Positions 1 through 9,207 of a DNA stretch of 64,000 nt are shown in pieces. Position 1 is the first letter of the stretch. Every line of letters starts with the position of its first letter. The stretch is from Ochrobactrum sp. Marseille-Q0166 (lineage in GTDB: Bacteria; Pseudomonadota; Alphaproteobacteria; Rhizobiales; Rhizobiaceae), in NCBI RefSeq assembly GCF_014397025.1, contig NZ_JACJUO010000001.1, forward strand, positions 978,501 to 1,042,500, written 5' to 3'. The notes beneath the pieces were generated by a model. It was not told the DNA's origin. It saw only the letters and a program-made list of their open reading frames with translations, and did no database searches. Made by a program: the position numbers and the translations under genes.

Positions 1-30
1 ATAGCCTGTTCCAAAAGCCGCCCTGATCGG

Positions 31-112
31 CTGCAAATGCGAATGTCCTGCGTCCGGTGCTCATGCACATTTAAGTACACTGCGCTCCGGTACTCGAAAA
101 CCACCATTTTCG
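31..112 (+). repeat. Dispersed intergenic repeat, family A, copy 1
   Basis: This stretch of about 82 bp matches two other intergenic stretches in the window, at 16942-17025 and 30886-30969. All begin with CTGCAAATG, share a central GTAC...AAGTACACT palindrome-like core followed by CTCGAAA, and end in CACCATTTTCG. The other two copies lie just 3' of plus-strand genes, so this one probably follows a gene ending left of the window. I see no open gene in 1-274 apart from this element and the leader of the next gene. Confidence 0.75.
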
Positions 113-274
113 TGCGCACATGCCGCATTTTGAATAAGGCTCTGAAGAATAAAGGCCATGCATTATCGAAGGCAACAAGTCCTTTTCTTGAAAAATTTAA
201 GCCATTGAAATTATGTGCTTTGAAACAGAAGTTTGTGATATATCGAACATCATAAACAATAAGGGGAACCGTCG

Positions 275-823
275 ATGAGCATCGATATCGGAGGCAGGCT
301 TCGCTATGTGCGCATGCGGCAGAATCTGTCTCAGCGAGAGCTTGCAAAACGTGCTGGCGTGACCAATTCCACCATATCGCTGATCGAAGCCAATCAGTCC
401 AATCCTTCGGTGGGTGCATTAAAGCGCATTCTGGATGGAATTCCTATCGGCATGGCCGAGTTTTTTGCTCTGGAGCCGGATGCACCGCACAAGGTCTTCT
501 ATCAGGCGGATGAGCTGGTGGAGATTGGCAAGGGGCCGATTTCCTATCGGCAGGTCGGCGATCACCTCTTTGCGCGTTCGCTGCAAATTCTCAAAGAGCG
601 CTACGAGCCGGGATCGGACACCGGCAAGGTTCTGCTGATGCATGAAGGCGAGGAGGGGGGCATCGTCATTTCCGGTCGCATCGAGGTGACGGTCGGCAGC
701 GAGCGCCGAATCCTTGGGCCGGGCGATGCCTATTATTTCTCCAGCAAGCTGCCGCATCGGTTCAAGTGCGTGGGGCCTGTTGCCTGCGAGGTGGTGAGCG
801 CCTGCACACCACCAAGTTTTTGA
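275..823 (+). CDS. XRE-family transcriptional regulator with C-terminal cupin domain (PuuR type)
   Basis: The 182-residue protein has an N-terminal XRE helix-turn-helix (about residues 7-60, with the LSQRELAKRAGVTNSTIS recognition region) and a C-terminal cupin barrel (about 105-175, with LHEGEEGG-like and PGDAYYF strands). This is the architecture of PuuR-type regulators, which sense small metabolites such as polyamines or amino acids. A good ribosome-binding site (AAGGGGAA) precedes the ATG. It converges on dadA with 11 bp between the stop codons, so it may relate to amino-acid metabolism, but its target cannot be read from the sequence. Confidence 0.85.
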   Translation: MSIDIGGRLRYVRMRQNLSQRELAKRAGVTNSTISLIEANQSNPSVGALKRILDGIPIGMAEFFALEPDAPHKVFYQADELVEIGKGPISYRQVGDHLFARSLQILKERYEPGSDTGKVLLMHEGEEGGIVISGRIEVTVGSERRILGPGDAYYFSSKLPHRFKCVGPVACEVVSACTPPSF

Positions 824-834
824 TAGCGTTAAGC

Positions 835-2085
835 TTATGAGTAGCGGGCGATGCTTAAATCGTCGGCCTGAATGTCTGGCTTATTGCCAGAGATAAGGTC
901 TGCGAGCAGTTTGCCGGAGCCGGGACCCATGGTCCAGCCAAGTGTGCCGTGGCCCGCATTGATAAACACATTGTCGTAGCGGGTTGCGCCGATGATCGGC
1001 GTTGAATCCGGCGTCATTGGGCGCAGGCCCGACCAGAAGGTTGCAGCCTTGAGATCGCCGCCCGGGAACAAATCGCTCACCGACAGATCAAGCGTTGCGC
1101 GACGTGCAGCCGGCAGGTCCTTGGTGAAGCCGGAGACTTCGGCCATTCCGCCCACACGGATGCGGTCGCCAAGACGGGTAATGGCAATCTTGTAACTTTC
1201 ATCAAGCACGGTCGAGACCGGCGCCAGTTCTTCATTAATGATCGGGGCGGTGATCGAATAGCCTTTCACCGGATAGATCGGAGCGTTCAGGCCAAGCGAC
1301 TTGACCAGAGCGGGCGTGTAGCTGCCGAGAGCCACGACATAGCGATCAGCCGTCAAGACGCCTTCCGACGTCTCAACGCCGGAGACTTTTCCACCTGTCA
1401 GCAGAAGCGATTTGATATCAACGCCGAAGCGGAACTTGACGCCGAGACCTTCGGCGATTTTCGCCAGTTCATTGGTGAATTTGAAACAGTCGCCGGTTTC
1501 ATCATGCGGCAGGCGCAGGCCGCCTACGAACTTGTCTCTGGCGCGCGCCAGAGCGGGCTCGACCCGCACGCAATCTTCGCGATCAAGCACTTCAAACGGC
1601 ACGCCATCCTGACGAAGAACTTCAATATCCTTGCCGATGCCGTCGAGCTGATACTGTTCTCGGAACAGCTGCAAAGTGCCCTGTGTGCGCTGGTCATACT
1701 GAATGCCGGTTTCTTCGCGCAACGCGACAAGGCAATCGCGGCTATATTCGGCCACCCGAACCATACGGGTCTTATTGATCTTGTAGCGGCTCTCGGTGCA
1801 GTTGGCGAGCATTTGCAGCAGCCAGCTATACTGTTTCGGATCAGTGGTCAGGCGCAGAACCAGCGGTGCATGTTTCTGAAACAGCCATTTGGCGGCTTTC
1901 AATGGAATGCCGGGGGCAGCCCAAGGTGACGCATAGCCGGGGGACACCTGTCCGGCATTGGCGAAGCTTGTTTCAAGAGCGGGGCCTTCTTCACGATCGA
2001 CGACAGTAACTTCGTGGCCGAGCTTGGCCAGATAATATGCCGTGGTGACGCCAATGACGCCGCTGCCGAGAATGGTGATCTGCAT
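835..2085 (-). CDS. dadA: D-amino acid dehydrogenase, small subunit type
   Basis: This 416-residue FAD flavoprotein oxidatively deaminates D-amino acids, mainly D-alanine, to the 2-oxoacid and ammonia and passes electrons to the respiratory chain at the inner membrane. The N-terminus carries the dinucleotide-binding fold [20 protein letters not shown] followed by an acidic residue (VVDRE). The C-terminus has the family signature around [18 protein letters not shown]. Length is normal for DadA (about 415-435). It lies 12 bp downstream of the alanine racemase gene on the same strand, so the pair forms an L-alanine to pyruvate operon like dadAX of enterobacteria and pseudomonads, with gene order reversed. 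Confidence 0.93.
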   Translation of the reverse strand: MQITILGSGVIGVTTAYYLAKLGHEVTVVDREEGPALETSFANAGQVSPGYASPWAAPGIPLKAAKWLFQKHAPLVLRLTTDPKQYSWLLQMLANCTESRYKINKTRMVRVAEYSRDCLVALREETGIQYDQRTQGTLQLFREQYQLDGIGKDIEVLRQDGVPFEVLDREDCVRVEPALARARDKFVGGLRLPHDETGDCFKFTNELAKIAEGLGVKFRFGVDIKSLLLTGGKVSGVETSEGVLTADRYVVALGSYTPALVKSLGLNAPIYPVKGYSITAPIINEELAPVSTVLDESYKIAITRLGDRIRVGGMAEVSGFTKDLPAARRATLDLSVSDLFPGGDLKAATFWSGLRPMTPDSTPIIGATRYDNVFINAGHGTLGWTMGPGSGKLLADLISGNKPDIQADDLSIARYS

Positions 2086-2097
2086 GTTCGCCTCTGT

Positions 2098-3240
2098 TTA
2101 TGCTTTTTCTTTTGATGTTTGGCCATCCACGTAAACACGCGCATAGCGGTGGCCCAACGAAGTCAGGATTTCATAGGGGATGGTTTCGCAATCACGTGCC
2201 ACATCTTCGAGCCGCTGGTGTGGGCCCACAAGTTCAACCAGACTGCCGAGTTTAAGCGTGCCTTCCGGCAGGGCCGTCACATCAAGCGTGATCGAATCCA
2301 TCGACACACGGCCGACAATCGGCAGACGCGTATCACCGTAAAAAGCGGAACCCTTATTGCTCAAAGCGCGGAACCAGCCATCGGCATATCCGACAGCGAT
2401 GGTTGCAATCCGCATGGGTTTTCTTGCGACGAACGTACCGCCATAGCCGACAGCTGCCCCCTTATCGATATCGCGCACCTGAATGACGCGCGCGGAGAGT
2501 TCCAGCACCGGCTTGATGGGGTTCTCGCCAATCTCCGGGCCAACGCCATAAAGAGCCACGCCCGGACGTGCGAGATTGTAGTGGTAAGTGTTTTCGAGAA
2601 AGCAGCCGCCGGAATTTGAAAATGCCACAGGCAGTTTTGGCAAACGTGCGAGCGCTGCATTCATGGCCGCGAGCTGGCGGGCATTGGCAGGATTTTCCGG
2701 CTCATCACCACTCGCCAGATGGCTGATGACAAATTTGATATCGATATGGTCAAGCAGGTGCTGGTCGTCGACCAGTTGATCAAGTTCTTTGGCCGACAGG
2801 CCAAGGCGCGACATGCCGGTATCGATCTGCAGAAGCGCGGGCAGTTTTTCATTCAGGCTTGCAGCAAGTGCCGACCAGTTCTCAATCTGCTCCAGCGAGT
2901 TGAGAACAGGCAGGACTTTTTCGCGTGCGCAGGCAGCTTCCGTGCCGGGCTGAAGGCCGTTGAGCACATAAAGCGTCGCATCAGGATTGAGAAAAGGGCG
3001 AAGCGTAATTGCTTCACCAAGATGGGCCACGAAGAAATCGCGGCAGCCGGCTTCATAAAAAGCCGGTGCGACACGGTTTGCTCCAAGACCGTAAGAATCA
3101 GCTTTCACAACAGCGGCTGCGCGGGTTGGTGCGATGCGCTTTGCGATGGTCGCATAATTGTGGCGCAGCGCTTCGAGGTCGATGGTCAGAACACCGCCTG
3201 CGGCGAGGTCTTGTTCAGTTTGAGAAAAATGCATCGACAT
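2098..3240 (-). CDS. alr: Alanine racemase (catabolic, DadX type)
   Basis: PLP-dependent alanine racemase interconverting L- and D-alanine. The PLP-lysine region AAVVKADSYGLGANRVAPA is present near the N-terminus, and the second catalytic region (GRVSMDSITLDVT) lies near the C-terminus. I start it at the ATG at 3240 (380 residues) because GGAA lies nine bases upstream. ATGs at 3249 and 3312 are also in frame, but the longest form has an atypical N-terminal extension. It is the promoter-proximal gene of the alr-dadA pair and divergent from an Lrp regulator, which points to a catabolic role supplying DadA. A role in D-Ala for peptidoglycan cannot be excluded. Confidence 0.93.
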   Translation of the reverse strand: MSMHFSQTEQDLAAGGVLTIDLEALRHNYATIAKRIAPTRAAAVVKADSYGLGANRVAPAFYEAGCRDFFVAHLGEAITLRPFLNPDATLYVLNGLQPGTEAACAREKVLPVLNSLEQIENWSALAASLNEKLPALLQIDTGMSRLGLSAKELDQLVDDQHLLDHIDIKFVISHLASGDEPENPANARQLAAMNAALARLPKLPVAFSNSGGCFLENTYHYNLARPGVALYGVGPEIGENPIKPVLELSARVIQVRDIDKGAAVGYGGTFVARKPMRIATIAVGYADGWFRALSNKGSAFYGDTRLPIVGRVSMDSITLDVTALPEGTLKLGSLVELVGPHQRLEDVARDCETIPYEILTSLGHRYARVYVDGQTSKEKA

Positions 3241-3480
3241 ATCGGTCATTTCCAGCGCACTCGGTTTGTTGGTGGGATGCTTGGAATTTAATCCGCTTCC
3301 TCCCAAAAGCACATTACTTTGGGGCAGACTTCGGCGATTGGCGGATCGCTATTTCTTGCTCCCAAGGTAATAGCGATCATGATAGTCGAAGACTATTCGA
3401 ATGTTTTTGCATTTTGTCGTAGATTATGCGAATTTTAGCATGATTTACGCACTTATTAGCTCATCATTCGAAGAATATTC

Positions 3481-3948
3481 ATGGCGACACTGGACAGCAT
3501 AGACCGCAATATCATCCGTTCGCTGCGGCGCGATGGCCGGATGACGAATAGCCAACTCGCAGCCGAGGTGGGGCTTTCACAGTCGGCCTGTCTCAGGCGC
3601 GTACAGATTCTCGAAGAAAGTGGTGTTATTCGCGGATATACGGCGATTGTTGGATCTTCCGGCGGGGATGAGCGGCTGGTGGCGATTGTTCGCATCACAC
3701 TGGACCGGCAGACGGAAGAATATCTCAACCGCTTTGAAGAGGCGGTGCGGCGCCATCCGGAAGTACAGGAATGTTACCTGATGACCGGCGATGCGGATTA
3801 TATTCTGCGGGTTGAGGCGGAGAATGCCGCTTCCTATGAAATCATCCATAAGGAGATTCTGTCGCGGTTGCCGGGCGTCGCGCGGATTCATTCGAGCTTT
3901 GCAATCAGAACCGTGCTGCTCTCGAAAGCACCGCCGCCGCGCGCATAG
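3481..3948 (+). CDS. Lrp/AsnC-family regulator of the alr-dadA operon
   Basis: A 155-residue Lrp/AsnC regulator. It has an N-terminal winged helix (LDSIDRNIIRSLRRDGRMTN, then SQLAAEVGLSQSACLRRVQ) and a C-terminal RAM/effector domain (VQECYLMTGDADYILRVE). It is divergent from alr-dadA across about 240 bp. Regulators of this family in this position (DadR, Lrp, BkdR types) activate D/L-alanine catabolism in response to amino acids, so DadR-like control is the natural inference. The intergenic DNA is AT-rich, as expected for Lrp-type binding. The start is the ATG at 3481, with a weak GAAGAA upstream. Confidence 0.88.
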   Translation: MATLDSIDRNIIRSLRRDGRMTNSQLAAEVGLSQSACLRRVQILEESGVIRGYTAIVGSSGGDERLVAIVRITLDRQTEEYLNRFEEAVRRHPEVQECYLMTGDADYILRVEAENAASYEIIHKEILSRLPGVARIHSSFAIRTVLLSKAPPPRA

Positions 3949-3950
3949 AA

Positions 3951-3977
3951 AAAAGCCCGGCAATTGACCGGACTTTT
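3951..3977 (+). terminator. Rho-independent terminator of the Lrp gene
   Basis: AAAAGCCCGG, a seven-base loop, then CCGGACTTTTATT. This is a ten-base-pair stem with one mismatch and a T tail, starting three bases after the Lrp stop codon. Confidence 0.75.
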
Positions 3978-4000
3978 ATTGTCATAACAGGAGCAGTCCT

Positions 4001-4104
4001 AGAGCATTTCCTGTTTAGATTGAGTCATTGGAAATGCTCTATCTATTTGTTTTTACGCACATCTTGTTCCGAAAACCGCTTCGCACTTTTCGGGATACGC
4101 TCTA
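4001..4104. repeat. Composite palindromic intergenic element (families B/C)
   Basis: An 11-bp perfect inverted repeat (AGAGCATTTCC at 4001-4011 and its complement at 4030-4040) is followed by a second hairpin-forming segment at 4056-4104. That segment is shared with 26791-26833 and 55853-55896. The total length of about 104 bp resembles the Bru-RS palindromic elements known in Brucella, but I cannot confirm identity. Its right end supplies the TAG stop codon of the outer-membrane protein gene on the minus strand. Confidence 0.65.
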
Positions 4105-4974
4105 GCGGAATTCGTAACGAAGACCGGCGCGGACGGTATGGATGTTAAAGCCGTTGTCCTTGGCCTGTGCGCCTGTTGCGCCCGGACCTTCAGCGCTGCC
4201 GTAGGGGTTTGTGCTGCGATCAGCAGCGTCATAACCATAGGCCTTGCCACCGTTGATACGCAGATAACGATAGCCCAGGTCAAATTTCAGCTGCTCGGTG
4301 AGGTCGTAGCTCACACCAGCCATCAGGCCCATGGCAAAACGCCAGCTGTCGAGGCCGCTTTTGTCTGACTGGTAATCGCAATCGCGAGTTGTGACACCGG
4401 AGCAGACCTGGCGCGTGTCCCAATTGCCGTATTTTACATAGGCTGCACCCAGACCGGCACCAAGATAAGGCGTGACCGCTCCGACTTTTGGCAGATCGAC
4501 ATAGGCATTGGCCATTGCCGTCCAGATATTTGCCGTTGAAGCGTCTTCATAATGGCAATTATCTTCGACCGGGTTGAGGCCGTGGGCGCTCTTTACATAA
4601 CTGGTGCAATTTGTCCGGCCATTAATATTGGCGCGGAAGAAATCCAGTGTCGCATCTGTGCGGAACATTTCGTTGAAACGATAGCCGACGCCAACGCCGT
4701 AGGATGCGCCACCTTTCAGCTTGAATTCGTCATATTTCAATGTGTCGTCAATGCCGCGATAGGGTGGATCAAATTGATTCCAAAAAGCCCAATTCCCATC
4801 CGTCTTGTTTTTGAAATTATAGCCAATATCGCCACGAATATACCAGCCGGAGGCGGCTAGAGGCGCAGGAGTCACCACGGGCGGCTCTTCATAAACAATG
4901 TCAGCTGCATGCGCTCCGTTTGCACCGATCAACATGCTGCATGTCATGAGCGCTATAGCGGAAACATATTTCAT
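4102..4974 (-). CDS. Outer-membrane beta-barrel protein (Omp25/Omp31-like porin family)
   Basis: A 290-residue exported protein. It has a clear signal peptide (positively charged MKYVS start, hydrophobic core, cleavage near ANGAHA|ADIVYEE) and a mature part rich in alternating amphipathic strands such as SGWYIRGDIGYNFKN and TPYLGAGLGAAYVKYGNW. It ends in TVRAGLRYEFR, a typical last strand with an aromatic near the C-terminus. This fits the eight-stranded surface-antigen-like proteins common in Rhizobiales. GGAG precedes the ATG. The specific function (porin, adhesin or structural) cannot be told. The stop codon lies inside a dispersed repeat, so the exact C-terminus may have been shaped by that insertion. 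Confidence 0.85.
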   Translation of the reverse strand: MKYVSAIALMTCSMLIGANGAHAADIVYEEPPVVTPAPLAASGWYIRGDIGYNFKNKTDGNWAFWNQFDPPYRGIDDTLKYDEFKLKGGASYGVGVGYRFNEMFRTDATLDFFRANINGRTNCTSYVKSAHGLNPVEDNCHYEDASTANIWTAMANAYVDLPKVGAVTPYLGAGLGAAYVKYGNWDTRQVCSGVTTRDCDYQSDKSGLDSWRFAMGLMAGVSYDLTEQLKFDLGYRYLRINGGKAYGYDAADRSTNPYGSAEGPGATGAQAKDNGFNIHTVRAGLRYEFR

Positions 4975-5121
4975 CTACCCAACTCCAACCGAAATAATTG
5001 CGGTTCCCGAACCGTTCGAAAAAGATGGTAAATGAATATGCTTAAGCTATCGTTACTTCTTATTAGCGAGCACTAAACTTGCGGTAGTATTTATCTTGAG
5101 AAGTGTCGTCTAACCGGGAAA

Positions 5122-5146
5122 GAAAAACCCGGCCTGAGCCGGGTTC
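5122..5146 (-). terminator. Terminator of lldD
   Basis: On the minus strand AACCCGGC, TCAG, GCCGGGTT followed by TTTCTTT, just downstream of the lldD stop codon. Confidence 0.85.
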
Positions 5147-5154
5147 TGCAATCT

Positions 5155-6303
5155 TTACTTGAAATCGATTGACTGTATGACGGACTGGTCGATATCGTTA
5201 ATGTTGCGCTTGCCACAGAGAGCCATCGTGATGTCGAGTTCTTTGCGGATGATCTCAAGTGCGAGTGTAACGCCTTCCTTACCCATGGCGCCAAGTCCGT
5301 ATAGGAACGGACGGCCGATGAATACGCCCTGCGCACCCAGCGCGCGCGCTTTCAGCACGTCTTGTCCCGACCGGACACCGCCATCCATATGGACTTCGAT
5401 TTTGTCGCCAACGGCATCGACAATTGGCTTGAGCATGGAGATGGAGGAGACCGCACCATCCAGCTGGCGCCCGCCGTGGTTGGATACGATAATCGCATCG
5501 GCACCGGTTTTCGCTGCCATCTGCGCATCTTCTTCGTCAAGGATGCCCTTGAGGATCAGCTTGCCGCCCCATTGTTCCTTGATCCATGCCACGTCGTGCC
5601 AGTTGAGCTGTGGATCGAACTGTTCTGCGGTCCATGCAGAAAGGGAGGACAGGTCGGTCACGTTTTTTGCGTGACCCGCAATATTGCGGAAGGTGCGACG
5701 CTGAGTGCCGAGCATTCCAAGGCACCAGCCCGGACGCGTGGCCATCTGCCAGATGTGCTTTGGAGTGAATTTTGGCGGGGCCGAAAGTCCGTTGCGTAAA
5801 TCTTTGTGCCGCTGCCCGAGAATTTGCAGATCAAGTGTCAGCACGAGAGCTGAACAGCCTGCCGCCTTGGCACGACTGATCAGGCTCTTTACGAATTCGC
5901 GGTCTTTCATCACATAGAGCTGGAACCAGAATGGCTTCTTTGTCACAGACGCCACGTCTTCGATTGAACAGATGCTCATGGTTGAAAGAGTGAACGGAAC
6001 TCCGGCGGCTTCGGCAGCCTGTGCAGCCAGCATTTCACCGTCTGCATGTTGCATGCCCGTGAGGCCCGTCGGGGCGAGGGCCACAGGCATCGAAACCTTT
6101 TGGCCGACCATCGTCGTTTCCAGCGAGCGATTGGTCATATCGACCAGAACGCGCTGGCGCAGCTTGATTTTGGAGAAATCGCTTTCATTGGCGCGATAAG
6201 TCGATTCCGTCCAGGCACCGGAATCCGCATAGTCGAAGAACATCTTCGGGACACGGCGTTTGGCCAATCGCTTCAGGTCAGCGATTTCGACGATTTTGGG
6301 CAT
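5155..6303 (-). CDS. lldD: FMN-dependent L-lactate dehydrogenase
   Basis: A 382-residue member of the FMN alpha-hydroxy-acid oxidase/dehydrogenase family. It oxidises L-lactate to pyruvate and passes electrons to quinones at the inner membrane. The family active-site signature is present (SNHGGRQLDGA, with the catalytic His and substrate-binding Arg). The N-terminal PKMFFDYADSGAWTEST region and the FMN-phosphate region MDGGVRSGQDVLKARALGAQ are also seen. Length matches LldD (380-396). No LldR-type regulator or lactate permease is adjacent, so control is unclear. Another alpha-hydroxy acid such as mandelate or glycolate remains possible. Confidence 0.9.
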   Translation of the reverse strand: MPKIVEIADLKRLAKRRVPKMFFDYADSGAWTESTYRANESDFSKIKLRQRVLVDMTNRSLETTMVGQKVSMPVALAPTGLTGMQHADGEMLAAQAAEAAGVPFTLSTMSICSIEDVASVTKKPFWFQLYVMKDREFVKSLISRAKAAGCSALVLTLDLQILGQRHKDLRNGLSAPPKFTPKHIWQMATRPGWCLGMLGTQRRTFRNIAGHAKNVTDLSSLSAWTAEQFDPQLNWHDVAWIKEQWGGKLILKGILDEEDAQMAAKTGADAIIVSNHGGRQLDGAVSSISMLKPIVDAVGDKIEVHMDGGVRSGQDVLKARALGAQGVFIGRPFLYGLGAMGKEGVTLALEIIRKELDITMALCGKRNINDIDQSVIQSIDFK

Positions 6304-6604
6304 TCTCCCACCCTTCGTGGTCAGTTTTCTTTACCAATCGCATGAAGGATTGTTTTGTTGAAATCAAGAGCTATCCGATGGTTGGCGGCTCATCACTCGC
6401 GGTAATTTGATCGTATGTCACTTCCAACTATACTATCCGGTGGTTTTGTGACCGAAATGTTGATGTCATATGCTATGAAGTGAACGGGACTTTGTGACGA
6501 TTAACGGCTACTTTAGACGCATATTGAAGATCAATAGCCTGAGAAAGTGGTATCGTTGCGTATAAATGGTTGGGCTGAAAGGCTGCGCAGTCGAGGATAG
6601 CAAA
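6304..6604. other. Divergent intergenic region between lldD and the YdeP-type gene
   Basis: About 300 bp holding the two divergent promoters. I see no repeat, RNA or convincing operator here. The only clear element is the GAGGA ribosome-binding site eight bases before the ATG at 6605. Confidence 0.5.
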
Positions 6605-8917
6605 ATGAGCAAAACTCACGACACTGGATTTATCGGCAAAAAGTCGAGTGCTGCGGGTGGATGGGGCGCGTTGAAAAGCTGTGGCAAGCAGTTGCTGGCT
6701 AGCGGTGCGCCACTGACGGGTGCGCGGACGCTGCTCAAAGCCAATCAGCCCGACGGTTTCGATTGCCCCGGCTGTGCCTGGGGAGATCCTGAGCATGGTT
6801 CTTCTTTCGAGTTTTGCGAAAACGGTGTGAAAGCTGTCGCCTGGGAAGCAACGGATCGACGCACGACGCCGAAGTTTTTTACCGAGCATACAGTTTCCGA
6901 ACTGCGCTCATGGACGGATTACGCGCTGGAGAATACTGGTCGCCTCACACATCCAATGCGCTACAATGCCGCGACCGATAAATATGAGGCCGTCGATTGG
7001 GATGAGGCTTTTGCGGTTATCGGCGAGATTCTGAAAGGGTTCGATACGCCGGACCGTGTCGAGTTTTATACATCGGGTCGCGCCTCCAATGAAGCCGCTT
7101 TCCTCTATCAGCTGTTTGTGCGTGCTTATGGCACCAATAATTTTCCTGATTGCTCGAACATGTGTCATGAAGCCAGCGGTGTGGCTCTGACGCAGTCGGT
7201 CGGTGTCGGCAAGGGAACCGTTTTGCTCGAGGATTTCGAGCACGCGGACGCCATTTTTGTCGTTGGTCAAAACCCCGGAACCAACCATCCGCGTATGCTG
7301 GGCGACCTTCGCCGCGCCGCTGAACGCGGGGCGAAAATCGTGGTTTTCAATCCGGTGCGTGAGCGCGGCCTTGAACGCTTTTCCGATCCTCAGAACAAGC
7401 TCGAAATGATGCATGGCGGAAGCGAAGCAATCGCCAGCGATTATTATCAGCCGCGCCTTGGCGGTGATCTGGCAGCGTTTCGCGGGATGGCAAAGGCTGT
7501 GTTTGCCGCCGATGATATCGCACTCGCAGCCGGCGAGCCGTCGGTTCTGGACCGCGAATTTCTGGCTGAGCACACGGTTGAGCTTGAAGCTTATCGCAAA
7601 GCCGTTGACGCTACGACATGGGAAGAGATCGAAGATCAATCGGGGCTTTTACGTGAGTCGCTTGAACATGCGGCGCGCATTTATATGAATGCGGGACGGG
7701 TCATCTGTACATGGGCGATGGGCATCACGCAGCATCGTCATTCCGTGATCATGATCCGTGAAATCACCAATTTCATGCTGCTACGCGGTAATATCGGCAA
7801 GCAAGGCGCGGGGCTTTGTCCGGTTCGCGGCCATTCCAATGTGCAGGGTGATCGCACGGTCGGTATTAATGAAAAGCCTTCAGCAACCTTTCTGGATGCG
7901 CTGGAAAAAGAATTTGGTTTCGATGCTCCGCGCACCCCAGGGCATAATGTGTTGGGCGCGATTGGCGCCATGCTCGATGGTTCGGCGAAAGCCTTTATCG
8001 GTCTTGGCGGAAATTTTGCGCGCGCGACGCCTGACAGCCCGATGATCGCCAAGGCTTTATCCGGTCAAAGGCTGACCGTACACATCGCGACCAAACTCAA
8101 CCATTCCCATCTTGTACCGGGTCAGGATTCTTTCATCCTTCCCTGCCTTGGGCGCACAGAGATCGATCTCAATTCCAAAGGCGTGGCACAGATTGTGACG
8201 GTTGAGGATTCGATGAGCATGGTGCATGGGTCTGGCGGCATCAATAAGCCTGCCTCGCCGTTGCTTCGCTCGGAAGTTTCAATCATCGCGCGTATGGCAA
8301 ATGCGACACTCGGTCCAAAGCCGGTCAACTGGCTGGCATTGGCCGATGATTACGATATCATTCGTGATCATATCGCGCGGGTTTTGCCGGATTTCTACGA
8401 TTTTAACACGCGTGTGCGGGTGCCGCGCGGGTTTCATCTGCGCAATTCGGCACGTGAACTCGAATGGCGCACGCCGAAAGGCAAGGCGACATTCTGGACA
8501 GGGGCACTGCCTGACGCAATTGAACATCAGCAGGCCCGCGGCAAGCCCGGACGTTACGTGTTGCAGACTTTCCGCAGCCATGATCAGTACAATACAACGA
8601 TTTATGGCATGGATGATCGCTATCGCGGCGTCTATGGCGAGCGTCAGGTCGTTTTCATGAATCCCGCCGATATGTCGGATATTGGTGTCGAGGCCGGGGA
8701 TCGTGCGGATATTGTCGGCGAATTCAATGATGGTATTGAACGTGTCGCTCGTGACTTCCGTTTTGTGCCTTACGATATTCCACGTGGTTGCATTGCTGGC
8801 TACTATCCAGAGATGAATGTTCTCGTGCCGCTTGGCAGCGCTGGTGAAGGCAGCGATACACCGACATCAAAATCGATTATCGTATCGTTTCGTCCGGTGC
8901 AGGCTTTGAGCGCGTGA
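6605..8917 (+). CDS. FdhF/YdeP-family molybdopterin oxidoreductase
   Basis: A 770-residue protein of the DMSO-reductase superfamily, in the FdhF/YdeP branch. Members look like formate dehydrogenase alpha subunits but lack a full N-terminal Fe-S ferredoxin domain. A short Cys motif, DGFDCPGCAWGDPEH, is near residue 50. The molybdenum-ligand region reads SNMCHEASGVALTQSVG, where Cys187 occupies the place of selenocysteine in E. coli FdhF. The C-terminal molybdopterin-dinucleotide-binding domain starts near LQTFRSHDQYNTTIYGMDDR. E. coli YdeP is linked to acid resistance; the substrate of this branch is not established. The ATG at 6605 is preferred for its GAGGA site. The stop overlaps the next gene by four bases. 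Confidence 0.85.
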   Translation: MSKTHDTGFIGKKSSAAGGWGALKSCGKQLLASGAPLTGARTLLKANQPDGFDCPGCAWGDPEHGSSFEFCENGVKAVAWEATDRRTTPKFFTEHTVSELRSWTDYALENTGRLTHPMRYNAATDKYEAVDWDEAFAVIGEILKGFDTPDRVEFYTSGRASNEAAFLYQLFVRAYGTNNFPDCSNMCHEASGVALTQSVGVGKGTVLLEDFEHADAIFVVGQNPGTNHPRMLGDLRRAAERGAKIVVFNPVRERGLERFSDPQNKLEMMHGGSEAIASDYYQPRLGGDLAAFRGMAKAVFAADDIALAAGEPSVLDREFLAEHTVELEAYRKAVDATTWEEIEDQSGLLRESLEHAARIYMNAGRVICTWAMGITQHRHSVIMIREITNFMLLRGNIGKQGAGLCPVRGHSNVQGDRTVGINEKPSATFLDALEKEFGFDAPRTPGHNVLGAIGAMLDGSAKAFIGLGGNFARATPDSPMIAKALSGQRLTVHIATKLNHSHLVPGQDSFILPCLGRTEIDLNSKGVAQIVTVEDSMSMVHGSGGINKPASPLLRSEVSIIARMANATLGPKPVNWLALADDYDIIRDHIARVLPDFYDFNTRVRVPRGFHLRNSARELEWRTPKGKATFWTGALPDAIEHQQARGKPGRYVLQTFRSHDQYNTTIYGMDDRYRGVYGERQVVFMNPADMSDIGVEAGDRADIVGEFNDGIERVARDFRFVPYDIPRGCIAGYYPEMNVLVPLGSAGEGSDTPTSKSIIVSFRPVQALSA

Positions 8918-9207
8918 CGCTGGAAGCCGATTATCTGACGCTGGTCGATGCGCTTGAGGCTCAATCGGGAAAGGTCTCGCGGCTGGGTGCCGGGATTATT
9001 GCCGCATTGGTGCTGGGTGCCGCGTCGGACAGTCGAAGTTTTGCAAGAATATTGGGCGTTGCTCATGCGCTCGTGTTGCGGGAAATTGCGGCTTTGAGTG
9101 CAGAAGGCGGTTATATTGATATTCGCAAAAGCGATGAGCGGACCCAGCGCAAATGGTATGATCTCAATAGTGCCGGAATTGAACTTGTTGAGGATACTCG
9201 CAGATAA
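8914..9207 (+). CDS. Small winged-helix-like protein coupled to the YdeP-type gene
   Basis: A 97-residue protein starting at GTG within a GTGA overlap with the preceding stop codon, so it is translationally coupled. Its pattern (FARILGVAHALVLREIAALS, then YIDIRKSDERTQRKWYDLN, then GIELVED) resembles a MarR-like winged helix with recognition helix and wing. No Cys cluster or enzyme motif is present. It may be a small DNA-binding or accessory protein dedicated to the oxidoreductase. I do not recognise a characterised homologue. Confidence 0.7.
   Translation: MTLEADYLTLVDALEAQSGKVSRLGAGIIAALVLGAASDSRSFARILGVAHALVLREIAALSAEGGYIDIRKSDERTQRKWYDLNSAGIELVEDTRR

Noticed and set aside
37..255. 72-codon open frame at the left end
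   Set aside because: It lies across the family A repeat, lacks a ribosome-binding site and has unlikely composition.
6908..7639. 243-codon minus-strand frame inside the YdeP-type gene
   Set aside because: The plus-strand frame has the molybdopterin-enzyme motifs; this is a shadow.
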